Shown here one piece after another: positions 1 to 8,142 of a stretch of DNA of 64,000 nt. Positions within the stretch are counted from its first letter, which is position 1, and each line of letters starts with the position of its first letter. A program made the position numbers and the translations under genes. Source of the DNA: Nonomuraea endophytica (lineage in GTDB: Bacteria > Actinomycetota > Actinomycetes > Streptosporangiales > Streptosporangiaceae); contig NZ_JACHIN010000001.1 in NCBI RefSeq assembly GCF_014203235.1, positions 1,364,001 to 1,428,000 of the forward strand. Direction: 5' to 3'. The notes beneath the pieces were generated by a model, which saw only the letters and a program-made list of their open reading frames with translations, had not been told where the DNA came from and ran no database searches.

Positions 1-632
1 GCCAGCCCGATCCGGCTACGGCTCAGCCGCAGCGCCCCGGCATGGATCCTGGACAGCTCGAACAGGTCGTCCACCATCACCGACAGCCGTTCGACCTCGT
101 GCCGGATCCGGCTGACATAGCGCCGGTCAGTGACGACGCCGTCCTCCAGCGCCTCGGCCATCGCGCGCATCCCGGCCAGCGGGGTGCGCAAATCGTGGCT
201 GACCCAGGCGACGAGTTCGCGCCGCGCGCCCTCCAGGGCCTGCTCGCGCGCGTAAGCCTCCTCCAGCGTGTTGGCGATCGTCTGCAGCTCGGACGGCAGG
301 CCCTGCGGCGCGATGAACGGCGCCGACCGCACCGCCTCGACCAGCCTCCGGCTCTCCCGGACAACCCGCCTGGCAACGACGTACGCCACCCCAAGCCCCA
401 CCAGCGCCCCCACACCGACAACGGCGAGCACGACGTCCCTGGCCCGGCCCTCGATGACCATGTCGACGGTGATCGCCACCACGCCGGCCAGCGTCGCCGC
501 CACGGCCGCGACCACGACGACCGCCAGCATGGCGCCGATGGAGCGGGCGCGCCGCCAGCGCAGCACGCCGATGCCGGCCGCGGCCACCAGCAGGCCGAGC
601 GCGGCGGCGACGAGGATGGACAGGGCGGTCAT
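1..632 (-). CDS. Sensor histidine kinase, 3' end cut by window edge
   Basis: Membrane sensor kinase of a two-component system, partner of the response regulator beside it. The ATG overlaps the regulator's stop codon (ATGA), so the two are translationally coupled. Two hydrophobic segments lie within the first ~80 residues (one at the extreme N-terminus, one near residues 40-75) with almost no extracytoplasmic loop. A linker follows, then the phospho-acceptor H-box [12 protein letters not shown] near residue 142. The ATPase domain lies beyond base 1, so only about 210 residues are visible. The short sensing region suggests it detects a membrane or cytoplasmic signal (inference). Confidence 0.85.
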   Translation of the reverse strand, partial: MTALSILVAAALGLLVAAAGIGVLRWRRARSIGAMLAVVVVAAVAATLAGVVAITVDMVIEGRARDVVLAVVGVGALVGLGVAYVVARRVVRESRRLVEAVRSAPFIAPQGLPSELQTIANTLEEAYAREQALEGARRELVAWVSHDLRTPLAGMRAMAEALEDGVVTDRRYVSRIRHEVERLSVMVDDLFELSRIHAGALRLSRSRIGL

Positions 633-1318
633 GGCAGCGGTTCGTACCGGTATCCCACGCCCCAGACGGTGACGATCCGCTGGGGTGTCGTCGGGTCGGG
701 TTCGATCTTCTCGCGTAGCCGCCGTACGTGCACGGTCACGGTGGAGGAGTCGCCGAACGACCAGCCCCACACCTGGTCGAGGAGCTGGGCGCGGCTGAAG
801 GCCTGTCGAGGGTTACGCATGAGGTAGGCGAGCAGGTCGAACTCGCGGGCGGTCAGCATGATCTCGGCGTCGCCCAGCCGTACCTCATGGGCGCCGACGT
901 CAACCGCGAGGTCGGCGTCGCGCAGGACGCCGGTCCCGGCGGTGCCGGTCGCGCCACGGGCGCGGCGCAGGACGGAGCGCACGCGCAGGGCCAGTTCGCG
1001 CGGGCTGAACGGTTTGGTCACGTAGTCGTCGGCGCCGGTCTCCAGGCCGACCACGCGGTCGATCTCCTCGCCGAGCGCGGTCAGCATGATCACCGGGACC
1101 GGCCAGCGCTCCCTGAGCTTCCTGCACACCTGGAGCCCGTCGACCTTGGGCAGCATCAGGTCCAGGACCATGAGGTCGGGCGGCCTGGCGAGGGCGCGGC
1201 GCAGCGCCTCGGCCCCGTCGCCGACGCATTCGACCTGGTGACCGTCGCGCTCCAGGTATCGGGCGACGACCTCGGCCACCGTGGGGTCGTCGTCGACCAC
1301 CAGGATGCGGGTGTTCAC
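629..1318 (-). CDS. OmpR/PhoB-family response regulator
   Basis: DNA-binding response regulator of 229 residues. The receiver domain (about 1-120) shows the acidic pocket DDD, the phospho-acceptor Asp in LMVLDLMLP, the conserved Thr in MLTA and Lys in YVTKPF. The C-terminal winged helix (about 135-228) ends in the typical [11 protein letters not shown] chose the GTG at 1318 because the family starts a few residues before ILVVDDD; the frame stays open to a TTG at 1348. Neither start has a well-spaced Shine-Dalgarno. It is upstream of and coupled to the kinase. Regulon unknown. Confidence 0.88.
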   Translation of the reverse strand: MNTRILVVDDDPTVAEVVARYLERDGHQVECVGDGAEALRRALARPPDLMVLDLMLPKVDGLQVCRKLRERWPVPVIMLTALGEEIDRVVGLETGADDYVTKPFSPRELALRVRSVLRRARGATGTAGTGVLRDADLAVDVGAHEVRLGDAEIMLTAREFDLLAYLMRNPRQAFSRAQLLDQVWGWSFGDSSTVTVHVRRLREKIEPDPTTPQRIVTVWGVGYRYEPLP

Positions 1319-1401
1319 CTCTTCACGGTACGGCCCCGCGGTACGCAAACGATATGGACGTCACCGAGCCGTAAGGACGCCGAAGGACGTACCTTGGTCA
1401 C

Positions 1402-1572
1402 ATGGGTCGCATTGTCGCGCTGGTGCTTGGCACGCTGGCCGCTGTCTTCGTGTTGTTCAACTTCATCCTCCCGATGGTCGCCGTGCTGTTCAAGGTGGCT
1501 CTGATCATCGGTGTCATCTCTCTGGTCGTGTTCATCGCGGTCAGGGTGATCAGCGGGTCGCCCTCGCAGTGA
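1402..1572 (+). CDS. Small membrane protein of unknown function
   Basis: A 56-residue protein that is nearly all hydrophobic, starting MGRIVALVLG and ending GSPSQ. It can form one long or two short transmembrane helices. I do not recognise a family. It diverges from the response regulator and overlaps the start of the next gene (TGA/GTG share bases 1569-1572), so it probably belongs to the same transcript as the DUF6412 and YidC-like genes. This suggests a membrane-biogenesis context (inference). Confidence 0.6.
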   Translation: MGRIVALVLGTLAAVFVLFNFILPMVAVLFKVALIIGVISLVVFIAVRVISGSPSQ

Positions 1573-1814
1573 CCCTCCTGTTCGATCCCGCGTGGCTGGT
1601 GGCGCTGGCCACGCTGGCGAGCGTCGGCATCCTGCTGCTGGCCGCGTGGGCCGCCAGGCTGCTGCCCGCGCGTGACGGCGCCGCGCCGAGCTTTCCGCTG
1701 CGCTACGCGCGCCGGATCTCGTTCGTACGGCAGCGCGATCCCGACGCCGCCGGCCGGGCCAGACCGAGAGCCCCATCACCGAGCCCCGCTTCACGTCAGG
1801 CGGGGCTCGTATAA
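1569..1814 (+). CDS. DUF6412-type small membrane protein
   Basis: An 81-residue protein starting at a GTG that overlaps the previous stop codon. Residues about 8-28 form a transmembrane helix (VALATLASVGILLLAAW). The tail carries the RQRDPDAAGR.RPRAP signature that I associate with DUF6412 proteins, which lie directly upstream of YidC/Oxa1-type insertases in many actinomycetes. Family recognition is from memory. The YidC-like gene begins 33 bases downstream, so a role with the insertase is plausible but unproven. Confidence 0.65.
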   Translation: MTLLFDPAWLVALATLASVGILLLAAWAARLLPARDGAAPSFPLRYARRISFVRQRDPDAAGRARPRAPSPSPASRQAGLV

Positions 1815-1847
1815 GCGCGAGCCCTCATCTCCCCCGAGGAAGGGCTC

Positions 1848-2465
1848 ATGATCGACTCTCTGGTCACTTTCGTCATCGGCACGGCGGGCGGCAACGCCGC
1901 GCTCGGCATCGTGCTGTTCACCATCGCGGTACGCGTGCTGCTGTTGCCACTCGGCGTCAAGCAGGCCAAGGCCGCCAAACTCCGCGAACGGCTGGCGCCC
2001 AAGCTGAAGGAACTGCAGAAGCGCCACTCCCGCAACCCCGAGCGGCTCAACAAGGAGATGACCGCGCTCTACGCCAAGGAGGGCAGTTCGCCGCTGGCGG
2101 GGATCTGGCCGGGCCTGGCACAGGCGCCGTTCCTGTGGGTGGTGTATCAGGTCGCCACGCACCCGACCGCGCTGGCCGGGCACACCCTTTTCGGTGCGCC
2201 CCTGGGCCACCAGGTCGCCGCGCTGGTCGCGAATTACGGACTGATCAGTTGGCCATTTTTGGTCTTCGCGGCTGTGATCTTTCTGATCGCTCTCGTGGCA
2301 TGGCTGACCGCCCGCAAGATCGACGGTCCGGCGTGGATCAAGGCGCTGCCGTTCGCCTCCGCGCTGTTCGCACTCGTGATGCCGCTGGCGGCCGGGCTTT
2401 ACCTGCTCGTCTCCACCGCCTGGACGGCCGGGGAACGCGCCGTGCTGGCTACCCGGCCTCTCTGA
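1848..2465 (+). CDS. YidC/Oxa1-family membrane protein insertase
   Basis: A 205-residue integral membrane protein that would insert or fold other membrane proteins. The first helix carries the buried Arg expected for Oxa1-family insertases (TIAVRVLLLPL). A charged cytoplasmic loop follows (KQAKAAKLRERLAPKLKEL) and then several hydrophobic helices. It lacks the long periplasmic domain of Gram-negative YidC and is shorter than the main actinobacterial YidC, which is usually encoded next to rnpA and rpmH. It is therefore probably a second paralogue. Its 3' end overlaps the convergent anti-sigma gene by 17 bases. Confidence 0.85.
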   Translation: MIDSLVTFVIGTAGGNAALGIVLFTIAVRVLLLPLGVKQAKAAKLRERLAPKLKELQKRHSRNPERLNKEMTALYAKEGSSPLAGIWPGLAQAPFLWVVYQVATHPTALAGHTLFGAPLGHQVAALVANYGLISWPFLVFAAVIFLIALVAWLTARKIDGPAWIKALPFASALFALVMPLAAGLYLLVSTAWTAGERAVLATRPL

Positions 2466-2886
2466 GCGCGGCCACCTGCCCGTTCGCCACGCCGTTCGGA
2501 GCGGGCAGGATCGCCCACACCGTAGTGGTGTCGCCGTCGTGCCGAACGCCCCAGCTTTCCGCGACGTACTCGACGATGCCCAGGCCACGGCCACCGAGCG
2601 AGGAGAGCGTGGGGCGGCCCGCGCGCGGCTCGGTGGCCGCTCCGCCGTCGCTCACCGCGACTTCGATGTGATCATCGCTCCACAACCAGGCCACCCTGAC
2701 CATGCCGGAAGGCAGCGGATGGGCGTGCCTCAGAGCGTTGCTCAGCAGCTCGCTCACGACCAGAACCGCGTCGTCGACGGCGTTCTCGAAAACGCCGCTC
2801 GCCTGCAGATCAGTGCTCAGACGCTGGCGGGCGACGGCGACGCTGGACGGTGCGTAAGGCAACAGCACCACGCTCGACACGCGCAC
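2449..2886 (-). CDS. Anti-sigma-type ATP-binding regulator (HATPase_c_2)
   Basis: A stand-alone GHKL ATPase domain of 145 residues, as in RsbW/SpoIIAB-like serine kinases and the many actinobacterial regulators of this type. The N-box is seen in ELLSNALRHA, and the G-boxes in VSDGG and GGRGLGIV. No phospho-acceptor or sensor domain is present. Such proteins bind sigma factors or STAS antagonists in general stress or development pathways. No cognate sigma or STAS gene is adjacent; a STAS protein occurs far away at 62458. Partner unknown. Confidence 0.85.
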   Translation of the reverse strand: MRVSSVVLLPYAPSSVAVARQRLSTDLQASGVFENAVDDAVLVVSELLSNALRHAHPLPSGMVRVAWLWSDDHIEVAVSDGGAATEPRAGRPTLSSLGGRGLGIVEYVAESWGVRHDGDTTTVWAILPAPNGVANGQVAALREAG

Positions 2887-3021
2887 CTCCCCGCTCCCAG
2901 TTCCCCCGAGGGAACACTCCCCGGTACGACCGAAATGCCCCGTTACCCAGTCCCAGAAACCGCATCTCGATCACAGCTTGTACACATTGGACGATAGATC
3001 AGCGCATCCGTTACCACCTCG

Positions 3022-4881
3022 TTACCGCATCGGTGTGTCGGATCGGATATCAGGCGCACGACCCAGCGCCAGCCTGATGCGGGTGCCCCCGCCCGGCCGG
3101 GGATGCGCGCTCACCTCGCCGCCCTGGGCCCTGGCCAGGCTCCGCACGATGTAGAGCCCGAGCCCCACCCCGCCGAACCTGCGCCGGTCGCCACTGTCGA
3201 CCTGCACGAACCTCTCGAAGATGCGCTCGCGGTCCTGCGCGGCGATGCCGACGCCCTCGTCGTCCACCACCACGATCACCCGATCGTCCTCCGGCCACGC
3301 CTCGACCGAGATGAGACCGCCCCTGGGCGAGTACTTGAAGGCGTTCTCCAGCAACTGCCCCAGGATGATGTCGGTGGCCAGCGCGTCGCCCCGGACCGAC
3401 GGCAGCCGATCGGGCACCACCACCTCGACCGTGTGCCGGTCAGACAGCACCGGCAGCCCCAGCGTCGCCGCCCGCACCCGCTCGGCCAGGTCGAACGTCT
3501 CCATCCGCACCGACAGCTCCTCCGCCCCCGCCCGCGAGCCGAGCAGCAGATGGTCGATGAGCTGCCCGAGCGACCTGGCCCGCTCGGCGATCGTGTGCAC
3601 CGCCGAGCGCCGCTCGGCGTCGCTGAGCTTGTCCCAGCGCGCGTCGAGCGTGCTGGCGAAACCGCCCACGATCGTGATCGGGGTACGCAGCTCGTGGCTC
3701 GTGGTCGCCAGGAAAAGATCCTTGGCCTCCTCGAGCTCCTTGGCCGTGGTCACGTCGCGGAAGTCGACGACGATCTCCCCGGTCTCCTCGATCCGCGCGC
3801 TCAGCACGTCGAGCCAGCGCCCGGTCTCCATCTGGAACGTCAGCTTCTCCCCCGGCTGAGGCAGCGGGAACGGCGGCGGCCCGCCCAGCACCGCCTCGGC
3901 GCTGAAAGCGGTCATCTCGGCCGCCGCCGGGTTCCACTGCAGCACCCGGCCCTCCTCGTCGAGCACCGCGATGCCGTCGGCGCTGGCGTCGAACACCGCT
4001 CGCTCGTGCGCCCGCTGACGTACCGCGTCCTGGTAGGCCATCGCGTTGCCGACCGCGATGCCGGCGTGCCCCGCGAGCAGTTCCAGCAGCTCCAGCTCGA
4101 CGTGCCCCGGCTTGCGTTCGGCGAACAACGCGTAGAGCGCCCCGTACGGCCGGCCGCCCACCGCCGCCACGCCGAGCGCGATCGTGTGCAGTCCGGGCAG
4201 CCGCGCCCAGACCAGGTCGCCCAGCCCCTGCGACTCCAGCAGAACGGTCTTGCCGGTGCGTAAGAGCTTGCCGACCAGGCTGTTGCGCATGTCGGCCGTG
4301 GTGTCCTTCAGCGAGTCCGGCAACTGGTGCACGCTCACCAGGCGCAGCCGTTCCCCCTCGATCAGCACGAAACCGCCGGCGTCCGCGCCCGTCAGCTCGG
4401 TGAGGCTGGCGGCGATGCGGTCGAGCACGGCGGGCAGCTCCAGCTCGGAGTTGATGTCGCCGACGACGTCGTTGAGCCGGCGCACCAGCCGCTCGCGGCG
4501 CGCCACGCGCACCCGGGCGCCGTCGTCCTCCTGGGTCAGGTGGTGCACGCAGACGTAGCCCGCGACGGAACTGCCCTGGAGCAGCGCGCTGGTGTCGATC
4601 CGCACGTCCAGCAGGCTCCCGTCGCGGCGGAAACGCTTGGTGTGCAGCGAGACCTGGCCGCCGGTGCGCACGCGTTCGAGCACCGCGTTGTGCTCGGCGG
4701 TCAGCTCGTCGGGCACGATCGGGGCCCGGCGCCCGACGATCTCCGCGGCCGTCCAGCCGAACAGCCGCTCGGCCGCGGGATTCCAGTGGAGCACCGTCTG
4801 ATCCCGGTCAAGGGCGATGATCGCGTTGGGGGAACTGGCGAGCACGACGGCCGCGAGGTCGTCGTCACTACCTGCCCGCAT
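3022..4881 (-). CDS. PAS-GAF-PAS hybrid sensor histidine kinase
   Basis: A soluble sensor kinase of 619 residues. Domains in order: a PAS near residues 10-120 (SSPNAIIALDRD, HWNPAAERLFG), a GAF near 140-290, and a second PAS near 295-395 (ADGIAVLDEEG, QWNPAAAEM). A HisKA domain with H-box TTSHELRTPITI and an HATPase domain near 510-605 (N-box QLLENAFKYSP, G-boxes VDDEGVGIA and GVGLGLYI) complete it. It has no membrane helix, so it senses a cytoplasmic cue such as redox, light or a small ligand (inference). The frame is open for 212 codons before the ATG at 4881, but that part runs antisense through the methyltransferase gene. No response regulator is adjacent, so it is an orphan kinase. Confidence 0.88.
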   Translation of the reverse strand: MRAGSDDDLAAVVLASSPNAIIALDRDQTVLHWNPAAERLFGWTAAEIVGRRAPIVPDELTAEHNAVLERVRTGGQVSLHTKRFRRDGSLLDVRIDTSALLQGSSVAGYVCVHHLTQEDDGARVRVARRERLVRRLNDVVGDINSELELPAVLDRIAASLTELTGADAGGFVLIEGERLRLVSVHQLPDSLKDTTADMRNSLVGKLLRTGKTVLLESQGLGDLVWARLPGLHTIALGVAAVGGRPYGALYALFAERKPGHVELELLELLAGHAGIAVGNAMAYQDAVRQRAHERAVFDASADGIAVLDEEGRVLQWNPAAAEMTAFSAEAVLGGPPPFPLPQPGEKLTFQMETGRWLDVLSARIEETGEIVVDFRDVTTAKELEEAKDLFLATTSHELRTPITIVGGFASTLDARWDKLSDAERRSAVHTIAERARSLGQLIDHLLLGSRAGAEELSVRMETFDLAERVRAATLGLPVLSDRHTVEVVVPDRLPSVRGDALATDIILGQLLENAFKYSPRGGLISVEAWPEDDRVIVVVDDEGVGIAAQDRERIFERFVQVDSGDRRRFGGVGLGLYIVRSLARAQGGEVSAHPRPGGGTRIRLALGRAPDIRSDTPMR

Positions 4882-4983
4882 GTCTCCCACATCTCCATAC
4901 TGCCCGTGGCGGGGTGCTTCCGTCGGGCGATCCGTCCGATACGCTGCGGTCACGGGTTCCCAGGTGGCGAAGTGGGTGAGGGT

Positions 4984-5541
4984 ATGTCGAGCGGTGACCT
5001 CGATGCCCTGCTCCGCGTGACCTCTTCCACCTACCGCAGCGAGGACCCGCCCGACGTCGCCTTCGGCCGCTACGACGGCGCGGTCGGCAGGCTCGTCCTC
5101 GCCGTGACCGCACGCGGCGTCGTGACCTGCAGCTTCGACGAAGAGAACACGGTGTTCGAGCGGGTCGCCAAGCAGTTCGGCTCCTTCATCGGGCCCGACG
5201 CCGCCCGGCTCGACCCGGTGTGCCGCGAGCTCGACGCGTACTTCTCCGGCCGCCTGCGCACGTTCACCACGCCGGTGGATCTCACGCTCGCCACGCCGTT
5301 CGCCAGGACGGTTCTGCAGAAGATGATGGCGGTGCCGTACGGGACGACCACGACCTACGGCGAGATCGCCGAGCGCATCGGCCGGCCGCGCGCGCTGCGT
5401 GCGGTCGGGAACGCGCTCGCCCAGAACCCCGTCTGCGTGATCGTCCCCTGCCACCGGATCGTGCAGGCCGACGGCGAGCTCGGCGACTACGCCGGAGGCG
5501 CCGCCGCAAAGCGGCACCTCCTGACCGTCGAGAACCGCTGA
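4984..5541 (+). CDS. ogt: Methylated-DNA-[protein]-cysteine S-methyltransferase
   Basis: Suicide repair enzyme that moves the alkyl group from O6-alkylguanine in DNA to its own cysteine. Of 185 residues, the N-terminal ~95 are the variable ribonuclease-H-like part. The C-terminal domain carries the helix-turn-helix (YGTTTTYGEIAERIG), the Arg finger region (RPRALRAVGNALAQNP) and the active site VIVPCHRIV with the acceptor Cys. The start ATG at 4984 follows a GAGGG element. The gene diverges from the PAS-GAF kinase and ends one base before the convergent transporter gene. Confidence 0.95.
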   Translation: MSSGDLDALLRVTSSTYRSEDPPDVAFGRYDGAVGRLVLAVTARGVVTCSFDEENTVFERVAKQFGSFIGPDAARLDPVCRELDAYFSGRLRTFTTPVDLTLATPFARTVLQKMMAVPYGTTTTYGEIAERIGRPRALRAVGNALAQNPVCVIVPCHRIVQADGELGDYAGGAAAKRHLLTVENR

Positions 5542-5542
5542 C

Positions 5543-6937
5543 TCACTTCGCGCGCGCCCGGCCGACCAGTCCGACCAGCAGCGTCACCAGCGCCGCCACG
5601 ATGGCGCCGCCGAGCGCGCCGTTCATCCACGGCTGGCGTACGGCCTCGCGCAACGGCAGCCAGATCCGGTCCCACGCCTCGACCGTCGGCGTGCCCGTCG
5701 TCACCCAGTAGGCGGCGAAGCCCAGCGCCCACGGGATCAGCATCGACCAGCGGGCCGGCGCGTTCTCCGCGGTGTTCCACCGGGTGCCGCCGCCCAGCAG
5801 GAAGTAGTCGACCGCGAGCACCGCGAACATCGGCACGAACACCGCGCCGATCACCCCGAGGAAGGCGCCGTAGGAGGTGACGTCCACGGCCAGCGCGATC
5901 GCGACCGTCAACACGCCGATGGCGGTGGAGAAGATCCGCCGGTCCACCCTCGGCATGAGGTTCTGCAGGGAGACGGTCGTGGAGTACACGTTCGCGAACG
6001 ACTGGTCGGTCTCGCGCAGCACCAGGATCGCGAAGAACAACGCGCCCAGCGGCGCCGCCACGAACGGCGCGAACACCGCGGTGGAGTTCGCCGCTACCGC
6101 CGAGGCCCCGGCCAGCGCGACCGCGTAGACGCCCAGGCCCAGGCAGGCGATCTGGGCCAGCGTGTAGCCGCCCACGACGCCGGTGAAGGCGGCCCTGCTG
6201 GAGCGCGAGTGCCGCGCGAAGTCGGCCGCGAGCGGCACCCACGAGATCGACAGTGCGATCACGTAGTCGACGGCCGGCGCGAACGCGCTCCAGTCCCCGC
6301 CGGTCTGCGGCGGCGCCTTGCCCAGGAAGTCCACCGCGAACCACACCATCGCGATGATCACCCCGATCGTCACGTACCTGCGCAACAGCCTGATCGCGCC
6401 CAGCGGCCAGATCGTCAGCGCCGTGGTGACCGCCCCGGCGACAAGCACCCAGACGGCGTACGGCACCGCCGTACCGAAGATCGCCATCGCGCCGTTGGAG
6501 ATGACCCAGAGCTCGAACGCGCCCCAGCCGATCATCTGGACGATGTTGAGCACGGTCGGGATGTAGGACAGCTTGGCGCCGAACAGCCCGCGCAGCAGCA
6601 CCATCGCCGGTTTCCCCGTCTGGGTGCCCGGGATGGCCGACAGGCCCACCATGGCGGTGCCGATGAGGCTGCCGACCGCGGTGGCGGTGAGCGCCGCCGC
6701 CAGGCTCAGCGGCGCGTCGCCGAGGGGGTTGAGCAGCAGCAGCGCACCGGAGAAGCCCAGCAGGCTGACCGCGAGATTGGCCCACAGCGCGCCCTGGTCG
6801 AGCACGCCGAGGGTTTTCGGCGTGGCCCCGTCCAGGGTCAGGGCCACCTCCGCATGGTGGGACCCATCCGAGTGGTGCGATCCATCTGAGTGGTGTGATC
6901 CATCTGAGTGGTTTGATCCATCGACGACACGCGTCAT
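5543..6937 (-). CDS. cytX: NCS1-family transporter, probable HMP/thiamine-precursor permease
   Basis: A 464-residue permease with about 12 transmembrane helices of the nucleobase-cation symporter-1 family (cytosine/purine/allantoin permeases), for example GSLIGTAMVGLSAIPGTQTG and the helix SISWVPLAADFARH. A TPP riboswitch directly in front makes hydroxymethylpyrimidine or another thiamine precursor the likely substrate, as for CytX proteins. The N-terminus is unusual: residues 8-29 hold four SDGSHH-like repeats encoded by 18-base direct repeats. This His-rich, probably cytoplasmic tail is not part of the family. The ATG lies three bases after the riboswitch helix P1. Confidence 0.85.
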   Translation of the reverse strand: MTRVVDGSNHSDGSHHSDGSHHSDGSHHAEVALTLDGATPKTLGVLDQGALWANLAVSLLGFSGALLLLNPLGDAPLSLAAALTATAVGSLIGTAMVGLSAIPGTQTGKPAMVLLRGLFGAKLSYIPTVLNIVQMIGWGAFELWVISNGAMAIFGTAVPYAVWVLVAGAVTTALTIWPLGAIRLLRRYVTIGVIIAMVWFAVDFLGKAPPQTGGDWSAFAPAVDYVIALSISWVPLAADFARHSRSSRAAFTGVVGGYTLAQIACLGLGVYAVALAGASAVAANSTAVFAPFVAAPLGALFFAILVLRETDQSFANVYSTTVSLQNLMPRVDRRIFSTAIGVLTVAIALAVDVTSYGAFLGVIGAVFVPMFAVLAVDYFLLGGGTRWNTAENAPARWSMLIPWALGFAAYWVTTGTPTVEAWDRIWLPLREAVRQPWMNGALGGAIVAALVTLLVGLVGRARAK

Positions 6938-6940
6938 CGT

Positions 6941-7036
6941 GAACGCTCCCTACGCCGGCATTACCCGGTCAGGTTCATGCGGTCGGCAGCAGCGGTAGCT
7001 GCCCTCTCAGCCTGGTTGCCCCAAGCTCCCGCGTTC
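6941..7036 (-). promoter_or_regulatory. TPP riboswitch (THI element)
   Basis: Read on the minus strand, the P1 strands GAACGC and GCGTTC close a 96-base aptamer. It contains the conserved thi-box blocks CTGAGAGGG, ACCGCATGAACCTGA and CCGGGTAATGCCGGCGTAGGGA. The permease ATG begins three bases after P1, and the only Shine-Dalgarno-like string (AGGGAG) lies inside the aptamer. Ligand binding should therefore hide the ribosome site directly, with no separate expression platform. Base identity is clear; the control mechanism is inferred from spacing. Confidence 0.95.
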
Positions 7037-7279
7037 CGTTGATACCCAGAGCCGGGCTTACCCCAGCTCGCGGGCCCCATGATGCCCCATGCGCCCGCGT
7101 TCAGCCACTCTGGGGTGCCTTGCACGGATCATGGGGGACGTAACCGGACACCCTGTACTTACAGCGGGTGCTTGGGTGTGCGTCCTGGCGTCCGTGTTCG
7201 TGATCGGGGCGCTTTACGGGCCGTCACCGGCGTGATCGAGCGGGACACCGGACGGTCTGGGGGCTGGGAGGATGGGGGT

Positions 7280-7603
7280 ATGACGGTTCCGGAGATCGAG
7301 GCCAAGGATGTGCCCGCTGGCGCGTACCTGCTGGACGTGCGTGAGCAGGGCGAATGGGTTGCGGGGCACGCCCCGGACGCCGTGCACATCCCCATGGGGG
7401 AGCTGCAGGCCCGGCTTGACGAGGTGCCTGCCGGGCAACCCGTTTATGTGGTGTGCCGGGTGGGCGGGCGCTCTGCGCACGCGGCGGCGTGGCTCAACCA
7501 TGTCGGGCGTGAGGCGGTCAACGTGGGTGGCGGCATGCAGTCGTGGGAGGCTGCCAGGCGGCCGATGGTGAGTGAGAGCGGCCAGGAGCCGTTCGTGGCC
7601 TGA
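7280..7603 (+). CDS. Rhodanese-like domain protein
   Basis: A single rhodanese domain of 107 residues. It shows the CH2A-like LLDVREQGEWVAGH motif and the active-site loop VVCRVGGRSAHAA, whose Cys would carry a persulfide. Such proteins move sulfane sulfur or act as thiosulfate or cyanide sulfurtransferases. The start is ATG 7280 after a GGAG-rich stretch; the frame is open further upstream but without homology. The 243 bases between it and the riboswitch hold no gene. It stands alone ahead of DUF1203, with no sulfur-pathway neighbours. Confidence 0.9.
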   Translation: MTVPEIEAKDVPAGAYLLDVREQGEWVAGHAPDAVHIPMGELQARLDEVPAGQPVYVVCRVGGRSAHAAAWLNHVGREAVNVGGGMQSWEAARRPMVSESGQEPFVA

Positions 7604-7662
7604 CCGAATGCCAGGTCCGACCGCCGCCAGCATCGGGAGGGCGGCGGGGGGAGCATCGGGGT

Positions 7663-8142
7663 ATGGAATACGAGATCAGCGCCATCGACCCGGTGATCGT
7701 GCGTGAGCTGCTCCGGGCGGACGACGCGGGCCGGGCGCCCCGCTTCAGCATCGACGAGGAGGGCGGCGCGCCGCTGCGGTGCTGCCTGGGCAAGGCGGCG
7801 GCGGGCGAGCGGATCGCTCTGGTGTCGTACGCGCCGCTGCGCCGCTGGGCCGCCGAGACCGGAGCGGACCCGGGGCCCTATGACGAGCTGGGGCCCATTT
7901 TCATCCATGCCGAGCCTTGTGGCGGGCCTGCCACGACTGCCTGGCCCGCCGCCCATACCGCCCAGCGGGTTCTGCGTGCCTACACCGCCGACGGGCGCAT
8001 CCACGGCGGGCGGCTCCTGCCCGAGGGCGCCGACCCCGAGGTGGCGCTCAAGGAGGTGTTCTCCGAGCCTGAGGTGGCTTTGGTGCACGTACGGGCGGTC
8101 GAGTACGGGTGCTTCCAGTTCGCCGCCCATCGGGCTACTTGA
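7663..8142 (+). CDS. DUF1203 family protein
   Basis: A 159-residue cytoplasmic protein matching the DUF1203 pattern from memory: an LRCCL motif near residues 37-41 (bases 7771-7785), then YDELGPIFIHAEPC and a C-terminal EVALVHVRAVEYGCFQF. The conserved Cys and His residues suggest a metal or redox role, but no function is established. It lies 59 bases after the rhodanese gene in the same direction. Its 3' end overlaps the convergent DNA glycosylase gene by 8 bases. Confidence 0.8.
   Translation: MEYEISAIDPVIVRELLRADDAGRAPRFSIDEEGGAPLRCCLGKAAAGERIALVSYAPLRRWAAETGADPGPYDELGPIFIHAEPCGGPATTAWPAAHTAQRVLRAYTADGRIHGGRLLPEGADPEVALKEVFSEPEVALVHVRAVEYGCFQFAAHRAT

Noticed and set aside
42..827. Long plus-strand open frame over the first two-component genes
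   Set aside because: Antisense to the kinase and regulator with clear domains; composition (His/Arg/Gln-rich) is that of a shadow frame.
4882..5517. N-terminal extension of the PAS-GAF kinase
   Set aside because: Runs antisense through the complete methyltransferase gene; the PAS domain starts right after ATG 4881.
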